Below are positions 44,396-54,015 of a DNA stretch of 64,000 nucleotides, one piece after another. A program made the position numbers and the translations under genes. Source of the stretch: Candidatus Poribacteria bacterium (GTDB lineage: Bacteria > Poribacteria > WGA-4E > PCPOR2b); the NCBI GenBank assembly GCA_022822785.1, contig JAJEAL010000053.1:124001-188000 (forward strand), in the 5' to 3' direction. The notes beneath the pieces were generated by a model that saw only the letters and a list, made by a program, of their open reading frames with translations, had not been told where the DNA came from and did no database searches. Each line of letters starts with the position of its first letter. Within the stretch, counting starts at the first letter, position 1.

Positions 44396-44914
44396 TTAAT
44401 CTCCTGGCACCCCATATTTCTTGCCTAGCATCTCAACGACAATCGGTGGTACCATCTCTAGCAACTTTTCATTGCTTACCTGCATTCCCCCCATCTGTGC
44501 GACCTGCATGACCAGCGTCGAGCTTAAATGGGCATACTTAGTATTCGCCATCATAAACAGCGTATCCACCAGCGGCGCAATTTGGCGATTCATCAACGAC
44601 ATCTGAAACTCGTTTTCAAAATCGGAGAACGCTCGCAATCCTCTAATGATTGCGGCGGCACCACGCTCCTGTGCATATTGTGCCGTGAGTCCTGAATACT
44701 GATCGATGGTAACGTGTGGATAAGGTTGGATGACCGATTCCAACATCTCAATCCGTTCCGCTAGGGTGAAACGCGTCTGCTTAGTGGGGTTAATGCCGAT
44801 TAACACAGTTAACTCATCGAAAACCGTGAGCGCAGAAACTCGATCTATCAAATCCACATGACCATTGGTGAGTGGATCAAAGCTGCCGGGATAAACGGCA
44901 ATTTTTTTCGGCAA
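44396..44914 (-). CDS. coaD: Phosphopantetheine adenylyltransferase
   Basis: 172 residues. CoaD transfers AMP to 4'-phosphopantetheine in coenzyme A synthesis. Nucleotidyltransferase motifs are intact: YPGSFDPLTNGHVDLI with the HxGH-type TNGH, IIRGLRAFSDFENEFQMSLMN, and YAHLSSTLV near the C-terminus. Confidence 0.95.
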   Translation of the reverse strand: MPKKIAVYPGSFDPLTNGHVDLIDRVSALTVFDELTVLIGINPTKQTRFTLAERIEMLESVIQPYPHVTIDQYSGLTAQYAQERGAAAIIRGLRAFSDFENEFQMSLMNRQIAPLVDTLFMMANTKYAHLSSTLVMQVAQMGGMQVSNEKLLEMVPPIVVEMLGKKYGVPGD

Positions 44915-45152
44915 GAATATCTTTCCTTTCTGAGGTCAGGTCCCATTTAGGGGGACTCAGCCAACATCTATACTTTAAGCAATCTTAACACACCCCTATC
45001 ATTTCCGTCAACCCCAAAATCGTCCTCAGGTCAAATGGGGTAAGGGTTAGCGAGGCTAAATAGTCAAGAGAAGGAGGTTGCGTACTACAAACAGGATATA
45101 AAGTATGATAAAATAGAAAACGATATTATCCTCGGGGTAGAAAGGAAAATAG

Positions 45153-46340
45153 ATGGCAGGTCCATTAACAGGAATTCGGGTTTTAGATCTCACGCGTATT
45201 TTGGCAGGTCCGTATGCAACGATGATCCTGCGGGACCTCGGCGCGGAGGTAATCAAGATTGAACAGCCGACGGTCGGAGACGAAGCAAGGGATTTCGGTC
45301 CCTTCAAGAATGACTTTAGTCTTTACTTTATGAGCGTCAATCGGGGAAAGAAAAGTGTTACATTGAACCTAAAAGCGCCACGGGGGAAGGAACTCTTTCT
45401 GGAATTGGTCAAGGGCTCGGACGTCGTTGTGGAGAATTTTAGGCCCGGGACGATGGAAAGGCTTGGTTTGGATTACCAATCTCTCAAAACACACCACCCA
45501 TCTCTGCTCTACGCTGCCTGCTCAGGATTCGGGCAGACGGGACCGTATGCAATGCGGGGGGCCTACGATATGATTATTCAGGGGATGGGAGGAATCATCA
45601 GCATAACCGGCGAGCCGGACCGCCCGCCCGTGCGTGTGGGGACTTCGGTTGGCGATATAACCTCGGCGCTGTTCACTGCTATCGGCATCCTCTCTGCGCT
45701 GCGGCATCGCGATCAAACCGGCGAGGGGCAACTTATTGACGTTGGGATGCTCGATTGTCAGGTGGCAATTTTAGAAAACGCAATGGTTCGCTATTTTTCT
45801 ACCGGTGACATTCCACGTCCGTTGGGCAGGCGGCACCCGGCAATAACGCCGTTTGAGGTCTTTGAGTCCGCCGATGGCTATGTAGTTATCGCAATCGGAA
45901 ACAATGAGTTGTGGCGGAAATTTTGTGAACATGTCGATCGTCCTGAGCTAATCGACGATGAGCGGTTCCACACAAATGCGCTGCGCACTGAGAACCACGG
46001 GGTACTTTTCCCAATCCTCGCTGAAATCATGTATCGCCGTACAACCGATGCGTGGGTCAACGCGTTAGAGGCAATCGGTGTGCCCTGCGGTCCGGTAAAC
46101 ACCGTTGATAAAGTGGCAAACGACCCCCAGGTACTAGCGCGAGAAATGATCGCTGAAGTAGAACATGATATAACCGGGACCGTTCAGATTCCGGGGATTC
46201 CAATAAAACTTTCGGAGACACCCGGTCAAATTGACGCTCCCGCGCCAAATCTCGGTGAGCATACATCAGAAATCTTGACTAGCTTGTTAGGATTGGGAGC
46301 GGAAGAAGTTCAGCAATTGAAACAGGATGGAATTGTGTAA
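45153..46340 (+). CDS. CaiB/BaiF class III CoA-transferase
   Basis: 395 residues with GAAAGGAAA before the ATG. The family core is clear: RVLDLTRILAGPYATMILRD at the N-terminus, VNRGKKSVTLNLKAPRGKEL, and SVGDITSALFTAIGILSALR. The catalytic Asp is in IDVGMLDCQVA. Class III enzymes move CoA between carboxylic acids. The acceptor, for example carnitine, formate or a sugar acid, cannot be told from sequence. Confidence 0.92.
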   Translation: MAGPLTGIRVLDLTRILAGPYATMILRDLGAEVIKIEQPTVGDEARDFGPFKNDFSLYFMSVNRGKKSVTLNLKAPRGKELFLELVKGSDVVVENFRPGTMERLGLDYQSLKTHHPSLLYAACSGFGQTGPYAMRGAYDMIIQGMGGIISITGEPDRPPVRVGTSVGDITSALFTAIGILSALRHRDQTGEGQLIDVGMLDCQVAILENAMVRYFSTGDIPRPLGRRHPAITPFEVFESADGYVVIAIGNNELWRKFCEHVDRPELIDDERFHTNALRTENHGVLFPILAEIMYRRTTDAWVNALEAIGVPCGPVNTVDKVANDPQVLAREMIAEVEHDITGTVQIPGIPIKLSETPGQIDAPAPNLGEHTSEILTSLLGLGAEEVQQLKQDGIV

Positions 46341-46363
46341 AACCTGGAGAAGGAGATTTCCTC

Positions 46364-48658
46364 ATGAGTACTTCTACATTTAGCCTTTGGTTTTTGACTT
46401 CAGTATCATCGGCAGAAACTGACACCTTACCGGGTACAGACCCTCTAACAATGGGTGGAGATCTTGCTGCCCAAATGGTAACGAGTTTGGAGGAATTTGT
46501 TACGCAAGCAGGAGCAAACTCTATCGAATCGCGTCAGGATCTGTGGAATCGAGATTATCAATCACACGCCGATTATGCCGCTTCAATCGCGCCGAATCGT
46601 GAACGTTTCAGAAAGTATATTGGCTGTGAGGACGAGAGAGTGCCAATGGATGCGCTCCACTATATTACAACAACGGTACAGACAGCCGAAGTTGCAAAAG
46701 CAGAAGATTATACCGTGTATGCTGTGCGATGGCCCGTCTTCGACGGTGTGGATGGAGAAGGGCTCCTGCTAGAACCGGAGGGTGAACCTGTTGCCCAAGT
46801 AGTTGCACTTCCCGATGCGGATTGGACGCCGGAGATGCTCGTAGGATTAGCGGACGGAATATCACAGGCAGCACAGTTTGCCCGCCGCTTCGTGGAACAA
46901 GGATGTCGGGTCATTGTGCCGACGCTGATAGACCGTGATGACAGATGGTCAGGCAATCCAAAGATTGGTCGTATGACCAACCAACCGCACCGTGAATTTA
47001 TCTACCGCATGGCTTATGAATTGGGTCGTCACATCATTGGTTACGAGGTACAGAAGATTCTTGCATTGGTAGATTGGATGAGCCTTGAGGAAAATCATCC
47101 ACCGATTGGCGTCATCGGTTATGGGGAAGGGGGATTGCTGGCGCTTTACAGTGCTGCCCTAGACACGCGGATTGATGTAACCGCCGTCAGTGGCTATTTT
47201 CAGTCGCGCGAAGAGGTCTGGCAAGAACCGATTTATCGAAATATTTGGGCGCTATTGCACGAATTTGGGGATGCAGAGATAGCGAGCCTCATCGCGCCAC
47301 GAACCCTGATTGTCGAGGCTAGCCGGGGTGTTGAAGTTGATGGCCCCCCACCGGTGCGTGATGGGCGCACAGGTGCCGCGCCGGGGAGATTGGTTTCACC
47401 GCCGCTGCCATCGGTAAAGGCAGAATTTGACCGGGCTTATACGTTGTATGATCGGTTGGGGGTCGGACAAAATCTCCTCCTTGTCGAATCGGACATTGAT
47501 GTTGGCTTGCCCGGATCCGATGCTGCCCTAACTAGCTTGCTTAGCGCACTGGGTCACGATCAACTGCTAGTGCCATCGGGAACGTTACCACAGGACAACC
47601 GCGCCACCTTTTCACCTGAAACACGGCAACACCGTCAATTTCATCAGCTGGTTGCATTTACACAGGATGCACTGCGTCAAGCCGCATCTCGGCGTCAGGA
47701 ACTTTGGTCAAAAGCGGATCGCTCTTCAATTGAGCGGTGGCAAGAAACGTGTCAAGACTATCGCGACTTTTTCTGGGATGAAGTCATCGGCAGATGTCCA
47801 CCCCCAAATGTTCCAGCCAATCCTCGGACTCGACTGATTCACGATGAACCGGGCTTTGTGGGATATGAAGTTGTTCTTGACGTGTGGGAGGAAGCATTTG
47901 CATACGGTATCCTGCTAGTACCAAAAGGAATCAAACCCACTGAGCGCCGTCCGGTGGTGGTCTGTCAGCACGGATTGGAGGGTCGCTCGCAGGAGGTCGT
48001 CGATCCGAAGATCGAATCCGCCTACAACGCCTACGGTGCTGATTTGGCAGATCGAGGATTCATCGTCTACGCACCGCAAAATCCCTATATCGGTCAGGAT
48101 GCCTTCCGCGTTATCCAGCGCAAAGCAAACCCCATCAAATGGTCGCTTTTTTCGTTGATTGCTCGCCAACATGAACGGACCCTTGAATGGCTTGCAGGGC
48201 AACCTTTTGTCGACGCTGAACAGATCGGATTCTACGGGCTCTCCTACGGCGGAAAAACCGCCATGCGTGTGCCCGCACTTCTCGACGGTTACGCGCTGTC
48301 TATCTGCTCGGCAGATTTCAATGAGTGGATCGTCAAGAATGTGACATACGATTCTCGCTACAGCTATATGTTTACCGGCGAGTATGAGATGCCAGAATTT
48401 AATCTCGGCAACACTTTCAACTACGCAGAGATGGCGTGGTTGATTGCGCCTAGACCGTTTATGGTCGAGCGCGGCCATAACGATGGCGTTGCTCCGGACG
48501 AATGGGTCGCCTACGAATACGCAATCGTAAGACGCTTGTATGCAGATCTTGACATCTCCAATCGGACAGAGATTGAGTTCTTTAATAGTGGACATGAGAT
48601 TAACGGTCAAGGAACATTTCGCTTTCTTCACCACCACCTGAATTTGCCGGAACCGTAG
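46364..48658 (+). CDS. Tandem alpha/beta-hydrolase (dienelactone hydrolase-like) protein
   Basis: 764 residues with GGAGATT before the ATG. Two alpha/beta-hydrolase units are joined. The first (about residues 100-400) has the strand-elbow GVIGYGEGGLLAL, where the nucleophile position is Gly rather than Ser, so it is probably inactive. The second (about 480-764) has GFYGLSYGGKTAMR with Ser as nucleophile, VVVCQHGLEGRS as an oxyanion strand, and His in NSGHEINGQG. The second half resembles acetyl-xylan esterase or dienelactone hydrolase families. It follows the CoA-transferase by 23 nt. Confidence 0.82.
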   Translation: MSTSTFSLWFLTSVSSAETDTLPGTDPLTMGGDLAAQMVTSLEEFVTQAGANSIESRQDLWNRDYQSHADYAASIAPNRERFRKYIGCEDERVPMDALHYITTTVQTAEVAKAEDYTVYAVRWPVFDGVDGEGLLLEPEGEPVAQVVALPDADWTPEMLVGLADGISQAAQFARRFVEQGCRVIVPTLIDRDDRWSGNPKIGRMTNQPHREFIYRMAYELGRHIIGYEVQKILALVDWMSLEENHPPIGVIGYGEGGLLALYSAALDTRIDVTAVSGYFQSREEVWQEPIYRNIWALLHEFGDAEIASLIAPRTLIVEASRGVEVDGPPPVRDGRTGAAPGRLVSPPLPSVKAEFDRAYTLYDRLGVGQNLLLVESDIDVGLPGSDAALTSLLSALGHDQLLVPSGTLPQDNRATFSPETRQHRQFHQLVAFTQDALRQAASRRQELWSKADRSSIERWQETCQDYRDFFWDEVIGRCPPPNVPANPRTRLIHDEPGFVGYEVVLDVWEEAFAYGILLVPKGIKPTERRPVVVCQHGLEGRSQEVVDPKIESAYNAYGADLADRGFIVYAPQNPYIGQDAFRVIQRKANPIKWSLFSLIARQHERTLEWLAGQPFVDAEQIGFYGLSYGGKTAMRVPALLDGYALSICSADFNEWIVKNVTYDSRYSYMFTGEYEMPEFNLGNTFNYAEMAWLIAPRPFMVERGHNDGVAPDEWVAYEYAIVRRLYADLDISNRTEIEFFNSGHEINGQGTFRFLHHHLNLPEP

Positions 48659-48796
48659 ACTACCTGAAAACCGCACTCGCCCGGCAACCCAATTCCATTT
48701 TCAAATACCATCTTTTTTTGTTGGTTTTTTAACGTATGTTATGATACAATTAACTTGTTTGGGCAATTCTTAACCATAACAAGGAGAATTAACAAC

Positions 48797-49867
48797 ATGG
48801 AATTAGGTATGGACAAGCAGAAAGCAATAAATGCCGCAATCTCTCAGATTGAGCGGCAGCACGGTCAAGGCGCGATTATGCTTCTGGATAGTGATGAAGT
48901 TGTTCCTGTTGCTGCTATCCCGACAGGCTCGCTGGCGTTAGACATTGCGCTAGGAGTTGGTGGTTTGCCTCGTGGACGAATTGTTGAAATCTTTGGTCAC
49001 GAATCTAGCGGTAAAACCACGCTTGCGCTTCACATGGTTGCGGAGGCACAGAAGCAGGATGGCGTGGCAGCATTTGTTGATGTCGAACATGCGCTAGACC
49101 CGCACTATGCTCAACAGATTGGTGTTAGCATGGAACACCTCCTAATCTCCCAACCGGACGCCGGAGAGCAAGCGTTGGATATTGTTGAGACCTTAGTTCG
49201 TAGTGGGGCTGTTGATATTGTTGTTGTTGACTCCGTCGCAGCGCTCACCCCTCATGCGGAGATTGAGGGTGATATGGGGGATAACCACGTTGGGTTGTTA
49301 CCGCGTTTGATGTCCAAAGCTTTACGTAAACTGTCCGGTGTCACCAATAAATCCAAAACCTGTGTGATCTTTACCAATCAGATTCGACAGAAAATTGGTG
49401 TCTTGTTTGGAAATCCAGAAACGACGCCCGGCGGATTGGCACTTAAATTTCACGCCTCAGTTCGGCTGGAGATACGTCGGGCAGAAAGCCTGAAGGATGG
49501 TGCCAAACAAGTTGGGAACCGTACCCGTGTGAAGGTTGCCAAAAACAAGGTCGCCGCGCCATTCCGCCAAGCTGAATTTGACGTTATGTTTGGTGAAGGT
49601 ATCTGTAAAATCGGGGAGATATTGGATGTGGGGATAGATGCGGGAGTTATTGAGAAAAGCGGTGCTTGGTTTTCTTATAGCGGTGAAAGGCTTGGACAGG
49701 GCAGGGCTAACGCCAAAGAATTTCTGGTAGCACACCCTGAAACCGCCGCCGAGATCGGGGCTAAGATTCGTGCTAACCTTGGCATTCATCCCCCATCTGG
49801 CACCGCCTCGCTGTCGGCAACCGATGTTATGGCTGACGACAATGAAGGAGACGAAACAGGGCTCTAA
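48797..49867 (+). CDS. recA: Recombinase RecA
   Basis: 356 residues from the ATG at 48797 with AAGGAG upstream; a longer frame from 48755 is unsupported. The Walker [10 protein letters not shown], the DVEHALDP loop, and [20 protein letters not shown] are intact. Loop L2 with [20 protein letters not shown] is normal. RecA forms filaments on single-stranded DNA for recombination and SOS induction. No consensus LexA site was noticed upstream. Confidence 0.97.
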   Translation: MELGMDKQKAINAAISQIERQHGQGAIMLLDSDEVVPVAAIPTGSLALDIALGVGGLPRGRIVEIFGHESSGKTTLALHMVAEAQKQDGVAAFVDVEHALDPHYAQQIGVSMEHLLISQPDAGEQALDIVETLVRSGAVDIVVVDSVAALTPHAEIEGDMGDNHVGLLPRLMSKALRKLSGVTNKSKTCVIFTNQIRQKIGVLFGNPETTPGGLALKFHASVRLEIRRAESLKDGAKQVGNRTRVKVAKNKVAAPFRQAEFDVMFGEGICKIGEILDVGIDAGVIEKSGAWFSYSGERLGQGRANAKEFLVAHPETAAEIGAKIRANLGIHPPSGTASLSATDVMADDNEGDETGL

Positions 49868-49973
49868 TAACCTTTCCCTCAATCCTTGACGGTAAACGCT
49901 TTAGATGTTACCATAACGCGAAATGCCTCCTAATTCTGGTTAGTAAGTTGCGATTCATATCTTCATACATAAA

Positions 49974-50082
49974 GACTTACGCAGCTAAACAGTTAAAGCC
50001 CTGTAGTTCGGCGATGAATCGCCGCTGGACACCGTTGCCAACGCCCGATGAATCGGGCAACTACAATCGAAGTGTGTAAGTC
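49974..50082. repeat. MITE-like element with GACTTACGCA-type ends and two inner hairpins
   Basis: The left end GACTTACGCA (49974-49983) and the right end TGTGTAAGTC match as terminal inverted repeats at 9 of 10 positions. Inside are two hairpins: GGCGATgaATCGCC (about 50010-50023) and GCCCGATgaATCGGGC (50043-50058), with GTAGTT and AACTAC forming outer arms. A shorter element with similar ends is at 22738-22855. Total length is about 109 bp. No gene overlaps it. Confidence 0.65.
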
Positions 50083-50186
50083 CTGACATAAAGACTTAAT
50101 CTGCCAGACAGAAAAATTTCAAGGGCAAAAAGACGGCGTTATAGGAGGAGGGGAGTGCTCTCTGTACGGAGACCTGCGACAATTTT

Positions 50187-52253
50187 ATGGGAAAACTTGT
50201 TGGTGTGGATATTGGCGGCACTTTCACCGATATTGTCGTTTTAGATGAAAACGAAAAGCGTCTACAGATTGGAAAGGCTTCAACCACGCCACGTGAGCTA
50301 TCTATCGGCTTAATTGCTGGCTTGGATGCGCTTGAGGTTTCCTATCCTGACATCGAACTGGTCATTCACGGTACGACTGTGGCAACCAATGCCATCTTGG
50401 AGCGCAAAGGTGTACGCTGCGGTCTGATTGCAACGCGTGGGTTCCGCGATATTCTGGAGCTGAGGCGTCGTGATCGACCACACCTCTACGGTCTCAGCGG
50501 ATCTTATGAGCCGTTAATTCCACGAGATCGACGCAAAGAGGTCTCTGAGCGTATTTCGGCAGAGGGCGATATTCTTGTACCATTAGCAGCGGGAGAAGTA
50601 ATCGCTGCTGCTGAAGAACTGGTATCGGACGGTGTCGAAGCCATTGTCATTAGTTTCCTGAACGCCTACATCAATCCCGCAAACGAACGCAGCGCCAAAG
50701 CCCTTCTGCAAACACGCTTCCCTAATCTTTATATCGTTGCATCAGCAGACATTCTCCCACTCTTCCGTGAATTTGAACGCACGAGCACTGCTACTGTGAA
50801 CGCGTACGTACAGCCAATAGTCAGTCGCTACTTGGCTCGGCTCCAACAACGCTTGGAAAAATGTGGCTACAGTGGGAATCTTCTCATTATGCAGTCGAAC
50901 GGTGGGATGATGTCGGTGGAAGCGGCTCGTGACTTTTCAGTCAACACGGTCCTATCGGGTCCCGCAGCTGGAGTGATTGCTGCGACTAAGATTGCTGCAG
51001 AAAGTGGTTTCCAGAATCTGATTGGCTACGACATGGGAGGTACGAGTCTGGATGTGTCGTTAGTAACAGAGGGGAAACCGGTAGTCTCAAACGGGATAGA
51101 ACCGGAGTTTGGCATTCCAATCATGGTGTCGATGATTGATATCCATACCATCGGCGCGGGCGGTGGTAGCATCGCCCGAATTGATGAAGGCGGTTTGCTC
51201 CAAGTGGGACCCGAGAGTGCCGGCGCTGAACCGGGACCCATTTGCTACGGATTGGGGGGCACTGAACCGACAGTTACGGATGCGAACGTAATTCTGGGTC
51301 GGATCAACCCGGAGTATCCTATCGCTAGATCGACCGATTTTTCGTTTGACCTTGATACAGCCCGGTTGATTCTCACCGAGAAGGTTGGCAAACCGCTCGG
51401 CCTCTCCTTAGAGGAAGCAGCCCTGGCAGTTCTCACCATTGCAAATAACCGGATCGCTGGTAGCATCCGTCGTATCTCTATTGATCGTGGCCATGATCCG
51501 CGAGATTTTGTGCTCTTTTCCTTCGGAGGTGGCGGACCGTTGATGGTCAGCTTCCTTCTACGGGAGCTTGGTGTTGCACAGGCACTTGTCCCCTACTATC
51601 CCGGTATTGTCTCTGCTTGGGGCTGTGTCATCGCGGACCTTCAGCACGATTTTGTGACTATGATCAACCGTCGTCTCCCTGAACTCGATCTAAGTGACGC
51701 GGAGGAAATTTTTGCTGAACACCTCACGCAGGGAGAACAACTCATCGAGAGAGAACAGATTCCCCTGACACAGGTAAGTGTGTTACGCGAAGCAGAAATT
51801 TCCTATGAGGGGCAAACCCATGTGATCCGGACACCGTTACCAGCGGGACCTGTGTCTTCTAGCATTATCGCAGAAAGTTTTCGTCGTGTATATCTCCGCC
51901 AATACGGGCAGGTCGACGAGACATTTGGTGGATTGGAAACGCTGTTGGATACCATCCCTATCCGTCTGCTAAACCTTCGTACCTCTGTGATTGGTGTGCG
52001 CCCAGACCTATCACTGAAAGATTTTATCCCCAGTCCCAAAACGACTCTGCAAGACGCGCAGAAGGGTGTCAGACCCGTCTATGTGGAGGATCGGTTTGTG
52101 GAATGTCCCATCTACGATCGCTCTCTGCTCCCGTGGAGAAGCCAGTTTTCCGGGCCCGCCGTTATCGAACAGCCGGACACAACTATCTGGATCGAACCAT
52201 GGGTTTGCGTCTGTGTGGCTGAAGGGGGAAATCTTTTTCTTAGTATAGCCTAA
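50187..52253 (+). CDS. hyuA: Hydantoinase/5-oxoprolinase A-type protein (HyuA family)
   Basis: 688 residues, typical HyuA length. The N-terminal actin-like ATPase motif VGVDIGGTFTDIVV is followed by VIHGTTVATNAILERKG, LSGPAAGVIAATKIA, and NLIGYDMGGTSLDVSLV. The middle has GAGGGSIARID and the C-terminal domain FGGGGPLM. HyuA proteins hydrolyse cyclic amides with ATP, usually with a HyuB partner. No hyuB follows in this window, so its partner may lie elsewhere or it may act alone. Confidence 0.9.
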   Translation: MGKLVGVDIGGTFTDIVVLDENEKRLQIGKASTTPRELSIGLIAGLDALEVSYPDIELVIHGTTVATNAILERKGVRCGLIATRGFRDILELRRRDRPHLYGLSGSYEPLIPRDRRKEVSERISAEGDILVPLAAGEVIAAAEELVSDGVEAIVISFLNAYINPANERSAKALLQTRFPNLYIVASADILPLFREFERTSTATVNAYVQPIVSRYLARLQQRLEKCGYSGNLLIMQSNGGMMSVEAARDFSVNTVLSGPAAGVIAATKIAAESGFQNLIGYDMGGTSLDVSLVTEGKPVVSNGIEPEFGIPIMVSMIDIHTIGAGGGSIARIDEGGLLQVGPESAGAEPGPICYGLGGTEPTVTDANVILGRINPEYPIARSTDFSFDLDTARLILTEKVGKPLGLSLEEAALAVLTIANNRIAGSIRRISIDRGHDPRDFVLFSFGGGGPLMVSFLLRELGVAQALVPYYPGIVSAWGCVIADLQHDFVTMINRRLPELDLSDAEEIFAEHLTQGEQLIEREQIPLTQVSVLREAEISYEGQTHVIRTPLPAGPVSSSIIAESFRRVYLRQYGQVDETFGGLETLLDTIPIRLLNLRTSVIGVRPDLSLKDFIPSPKTTLQDAQKGVRPVYVEDRFVECPIYDRSLLPWRSQFSGPAVIEQPDTTIWIEPWVCVCVAEGGNLFLSIA

Positions 52254-52487
52254 GCTGTGCAATCAGCTGCATCGGCAACGCCTCAATCTGTCCACTTCAT
52301 CGCTCTGGGGAGCCGTCCCGCTTTTTTCTGAAGTAAATCCAAGTAAGTTGCAATTAACTGTTTAAGATGTACCCACTTCAACCTGACTCCTCATAGGGAA
52401 TGGAGATCTCCGTTCCGTTTCCTTCTGTGCATCACATATTACAGCCTGTCCCGATTTATCGGGGCATTACACTGTATGAAGTAGTCC

Positions 52488-53348
52488 ATGAAAAAACTTG
52501 CTCTAATGATGTTCGCGCTTCTGATTCTTGGCTGCGGCGCCGAAAAACCCGATGTCCAGGCGCCAGTGGTCGAAGAACTAATGGAAGATGAACCCATCCC
52601 CCAACCGGAAATGATTGCAGAGGGCACCGTAAAACACGGAGAGGTTAATGTTGATCCGCAACCATTGAATCTCAGTGGATTTCGATTCGTATTTAAGGAA
52701 CCTGTCTATTGGCATTCGGTTTTTCTCTACGATAAGAAGCGCGATGAGTACCTCTGGAGCTGGAACTCTCCCCATGATCGCTGGTGTAAGGAAACAAAAG
52801 TCGTGCTTATAGAGCACATGCATTCCCGCGATCTGTTGGAATACAATACCGACTACGAGATTACGATATACACTCGAAATTTCGACTGCGATGCCTCAGA
52901 GACAGTGATACAGTTTCGGACAGAGCCGCGGAGGTCCACGGTTGAGGAACCAGAACCCGTGATGCGAGAACGACTACCCACTGTGCCATCAGGTGAACAC
53001 TTTTGGCTTGACATAACGCCTCCGGAATTAGTATGGGCAGATGTGGAAGATGGAGCTGCTGACATCGCCCCTGAACCGCTCAATGCAAATGGAATTCGCT
53101 TTGTATTCGATAGAGATATCAGAAAGTATGAGATTAACCTCACGTTCCGTGAGGGTGAGTCCCTCCGTTGGTTCCCGGCCGGGCTAGTTGAGCACGAGAA
53201 CATCGGAAACGAGATAAAGATAATCCACGCCGAGGGAGTCCCGCTGTTGGAATTCGATACCGTATACGTCATTCATATTTTTGTTCAGGATTACTGCTGT
53301 TGGACCAATGATTTCCGGATAACGTTTCGGACAAAGCCAAAGCCTTAG
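52488..53348 (+). CDS. Lipoprotein with two similar Ig-like domains
   Basis: 286 residues. A lipobox follows a short signal: MKKLALMMFALLILGCGA with Cys16. An acidic Pro-rich linker leads to two related beta-sandwich units, with matching segments DPQPLNLSGFRFVFKEPV (first) and APEPLNANGIRFVFDRDI (second), each followed by a YEI-type strand and an FRT end (IQFRTEP, ITFRTKP). This is the pattern of Ig-like SbsA/Big_5 domains. It would be anchored in a membrane facing the periplasm or outside. The ligand is unknown. Confidence 0.78.
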   Translation: MKKLALMMFALLILGCGAEKPDVQAPVVEELMEDEPIPQPEMIAEGTVKHGEVNVDPQPLNLSGFRFVFKEPVYWHSVFLYDKKRDEYLWSWNSPHDRWCKETKVVLIEHMHSRDLLEYNTDYEITIYTRNFDCDASETVIQFRTEPRRSTVEEPEPVMRERLPTVPSGEHFWLDITPPELVWADVEDGAADIAPEPLNANGIRFVFDRDIRKYEINLTFREGESLRWFPAGLVEHENIGNEIKIIHAEGVPLLEFDTVYVIHIFVQDYCCWTNDFRITFRTKPKP

Positions 53349-53801
53349 TATGAAGCGTGCAACCGGATCCGTGTCCACTGGATGTCGGATTCGGCGCGAC
53401 TGTCGCTTCTATCAGCATTTTCCACAATCGGCTGCACTCCGTTCCATCTGTTCTAAACCGCTGAAATAATTGTCGATCTTTTGTGCTATTATTATAGGTC
53501 GAGATTCACATCTTGACACCCAAACGTTGATTCCCGAAAATCGACCTACAATAGGGCAACCATGAGGGTTGTCCCTACAGGGAATTCACCCAATGTAGAG
53601 GCAGGTGTTGTGCCTACCTATCGATGATTCTCGGAGCAGAGATGAACTAATTTCTCAAATGTCAACAGAACGTTGGTTACTAGGGTTAGTATCGCGTTGT
53701 TAAAATCTGCGGATACTTAGTGAGCTCTTGCTGTCAAGTCCGCGTGCCTGCGGTTTTATCCCCTCTTATTGGCCTCTCTACCCTCCCTCCTATCAAAAAA
53801 C

Positions 53802-53830
53802 TTGTATTTCTCACAAAAATATGCTACGAT
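53802..53830 (+). promoter_or_regulatory. Sigma-70-type promoter of the rhodanese gene
   Basis: TTGTAT (53802-53807) and TACGAT (53825-53830) with a 17-bp spacer. Transcription would begin near 53837, leaving a leader of about 180 nt. Confidence 0.55.
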
Positions 53831-53836
53831 TGCTAG

Positions 53837-54015
53837 TGCGGGATGCAGATGATAGTTCTGCTTCCCCGAAACGAGAATATTACGGAACTAAGCAGCCATG
53901 ATTCCGTAAAGACGACGCAACGGTAACAAAAAGAATGGGCGAAGGCATCAACGATATCTTTCGCTCAAATAGCAGAATATATCAATTTTCAAATTAAAGC
54001 AGGAGGTTTTTTCTT
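53837..54015 (+). promoter_or_regulatory. Structured 5' leader of the rhodanese gene, candidate RNA element
   Basis: The leader has three stem-loops. The first pairs CGGGATGCAG with CTGCTTCCCCG. The second is a perfect TTACGGAA / TTCCGTAA stem closing a 14-nt loop with AAGCAGCC. The third pairs GGGCGAA with TTCGCTC. I do not recognise a known riboswitch class. The loop AAGCAGCC recalls the SRP RNA motif, but the required closing pairs and the CAGG strand are missing. An AGGAGG ribosome site follows just before the ATG. Confidence 0.4.

Larger units (their letters stand above)
53349..54015. other. Long intergenic region with palindromes and a structured leader
   Basis: 667 nt without a gene. 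It holds a TAGGGcAACC / GGTTgTCCCTA hairpin (53552-53578), a GTAGaGGCA / TGCCTAC hairpin (53595-53617), a sigma-70-like promoter (53802-53830), and a leader of about 180 nt before the rhodanese gene with three stem-loops. Confidence 0.6.

Noticed and set aside
47915-48676. 253-codon minus-strand frame opposite the tandem hydrolase
   Set aside because: It lies wholly opposite the second hydrolase domain, has no ribosome site and its composition is that of a shadow frame.
53880-53940. SRP RNA-like GGAA...AAGCAGCC motif upstream of the rhodanese gene
   Set aside because: The GGAA loop would be closed by C-C rather than paired bases, the CAGG strand of the symmetric loop is missing, and the same bases form a better TTACGGAA/TTCCGTAA stem.
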